Source: Cucumis sativus
Lineage: Eukaryota; Streptophyta; Magnoliopsida; Cucurbitales; Cucurbitaceae
DNA length: 64,000 bases
Assembly (NCBI RefSeq): GCF_000004075.3
Contig: NC_026658.2
Coordinates: 22,866,075 to 22,930,074, forward strand
Direction of reading: 5' to 3'
Positions 63,458 to 64,000 of this stretch are shown in pieces. Position numbers and translations under genes: made by a program. The notes beneath the pieces are model-generated. The model was not told the DNA's origin. It made no database searches and saw nothing but the letters and a program-made list of their open reading frames with translations. Within the stretch, counting starts at the first letter, position 1; each line of letters begins with the position of its first letter.

Positions 63458-63960
63458 TCAAGATTCAGCAGTGAGAGTATTAATAATCCGCGATGCCAAA
63501 TCATGAGGAGTATGAATATCTTCCGCAGTTACATCCACACCTTCGAAGTCAAAAGTTCTAGGAGTCTTGGCAGGCCGCATAGAATGCTCTATATCAGGGA
63601 CATGTGATCCCTGAAATAGTCTATAACTGAGTGATAATATCTTTGGGATCAAGCCCTGGGGCATCTTGCCCAGAAAGAATTCCAGGATTCAAATATGAAG
63701 CAATAAGCTGCAGAAGAATCTATGCAAAGCAATCGAGATCTTCACACCATACGTCCCTACATGTCTTAACAGCTGAGTATAGATGAACAAACCAACATCG
63801 ACTAAGAAACCCATACCAATTTGATACAAAAGCATACCCAAGGTAGCTGAAACACTTGAAACATGAGATGATGGGAACCAGTTGACAATGCCTATCTTAT
63901 GTAATATAACATATTTTATACTCAAAGAGACAACTGGAATACGATTAACAGACCAGACTG
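63458..63960 (-). pseudogene. 'Putative plant transposon protein' domain fragment
   Basis: Minus-strand pieces read VNWFPSSHVSSVSATLGMLL, then IYTQLLRHVGTYGVKISIAL and, after a shift, LNPGILSGQDAPGLDP. After a second shift they read LSLSYRLFQGSHVPDI and end FEGVDVTAEDIHTPHD ... NTLTAES. The pattern of a Trp-(F/W)-P-(S/T)-(S/T)-H motif, a QxxRHxxxxAVKxxIxxP-like helix and a LFxGxHxPDI motif resembles the transposase_32 'putative plant transposon protein' domain found beside plant retroelements. Two small insertions near 63,690 and 63,645 break the frame, so it is not functional. Identification is from memory and moderately sure. It may run on past the window edge. Confidence 0.55.
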
Positions 63961-64000
63961 ATAAAGTACTACCTGATAAAATCGAAGTTAATTCATCATT

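Overview
The window is AT-rich nuclear DNA from a flowering plant. Its genes are intron-containing, with GT-AG (and one GC-AG) introns, and stand among long transposon-filled spacers. The protein families and the spacer repeats (including a hAT element with 'gggttgggttgg' subterminal repeats) resemble what I know from the gourd family (Cucurbitaceae). That family assignment is inference; a eudicot source is much more certain.

Layout. 1-628: last five exons of an unrecognised + strand gene. 0.7-10 kb: spacer with three intron-bearing fragments of a GABA transaminase gene, a hairpin repeat, miniature inverted-repeat elements (MITEs) and tRNA-like (SINE-like) sequences. 10,251-10,832: an intronless VQ-motif gene resembling Arabidopsis VQ22/JAV1, followed 1.9 kb later by the decayed remains of a tandem paralog. 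17,950-22,619: a complete eight-exon choline-phosphate cytidylyltransferase gene (332 aa), the rate-limiting step of CDP-choline phosphatidylcholine synthesis.

26.5-41.6 kb is a transposon graveyard. It holds a Ty3/gypsy gag-pol remnant, a 2.4-kb non-genic segment present twice in direct orientation (28.36-34.74 and 38.39-41.62 kb), and a 3.94-kb hAT transposon inserted in the first copy with an 8-bp target duplication. The matching empty site is visible in the second copy. Between the copies lie a Ty1/copia remnant and a plant-mobile-domain remnant; the second copy carries an array of GATC/TGTACC motifs.

42,525-44,825: a three-exon ZIP zinc transporter (367 aa). Its promoter carries two perfect zinc-deficiency response elements (RTGTCGACAY), which points to control by bZIP19/23-type zinc sensors. 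This is the clearest regulatory finding in the window.

48.4-63.2 kb: a minus-strand tandem cluster of UDP-glycosyltransferases, most like family UGT71. It has four long members (48.5, 50.6, 53.2 and 58.8 kb), one member broken near its N terminus by two compensating frameshifts (56.3 kb), two badly deleted pseudogenes (55.8 and 61.5 kb) and one 0.1-kb scrap (63.0 kb). The four intact copies probably glucosylate small phenolic or hormone-like acceptors. The right edge carries a broken 'putative plant transposon protein' fragment.

I found no CRISPR array, operon, rRNA or credible functional tRNA. I did not find a wholly new type of system. The items most worth following are the zinc-response promoter, the UGT birth-and-death cluster, the datable hAT insertion with its empty site, and the G-box blocks retained around the VQ gene and its dead twin.
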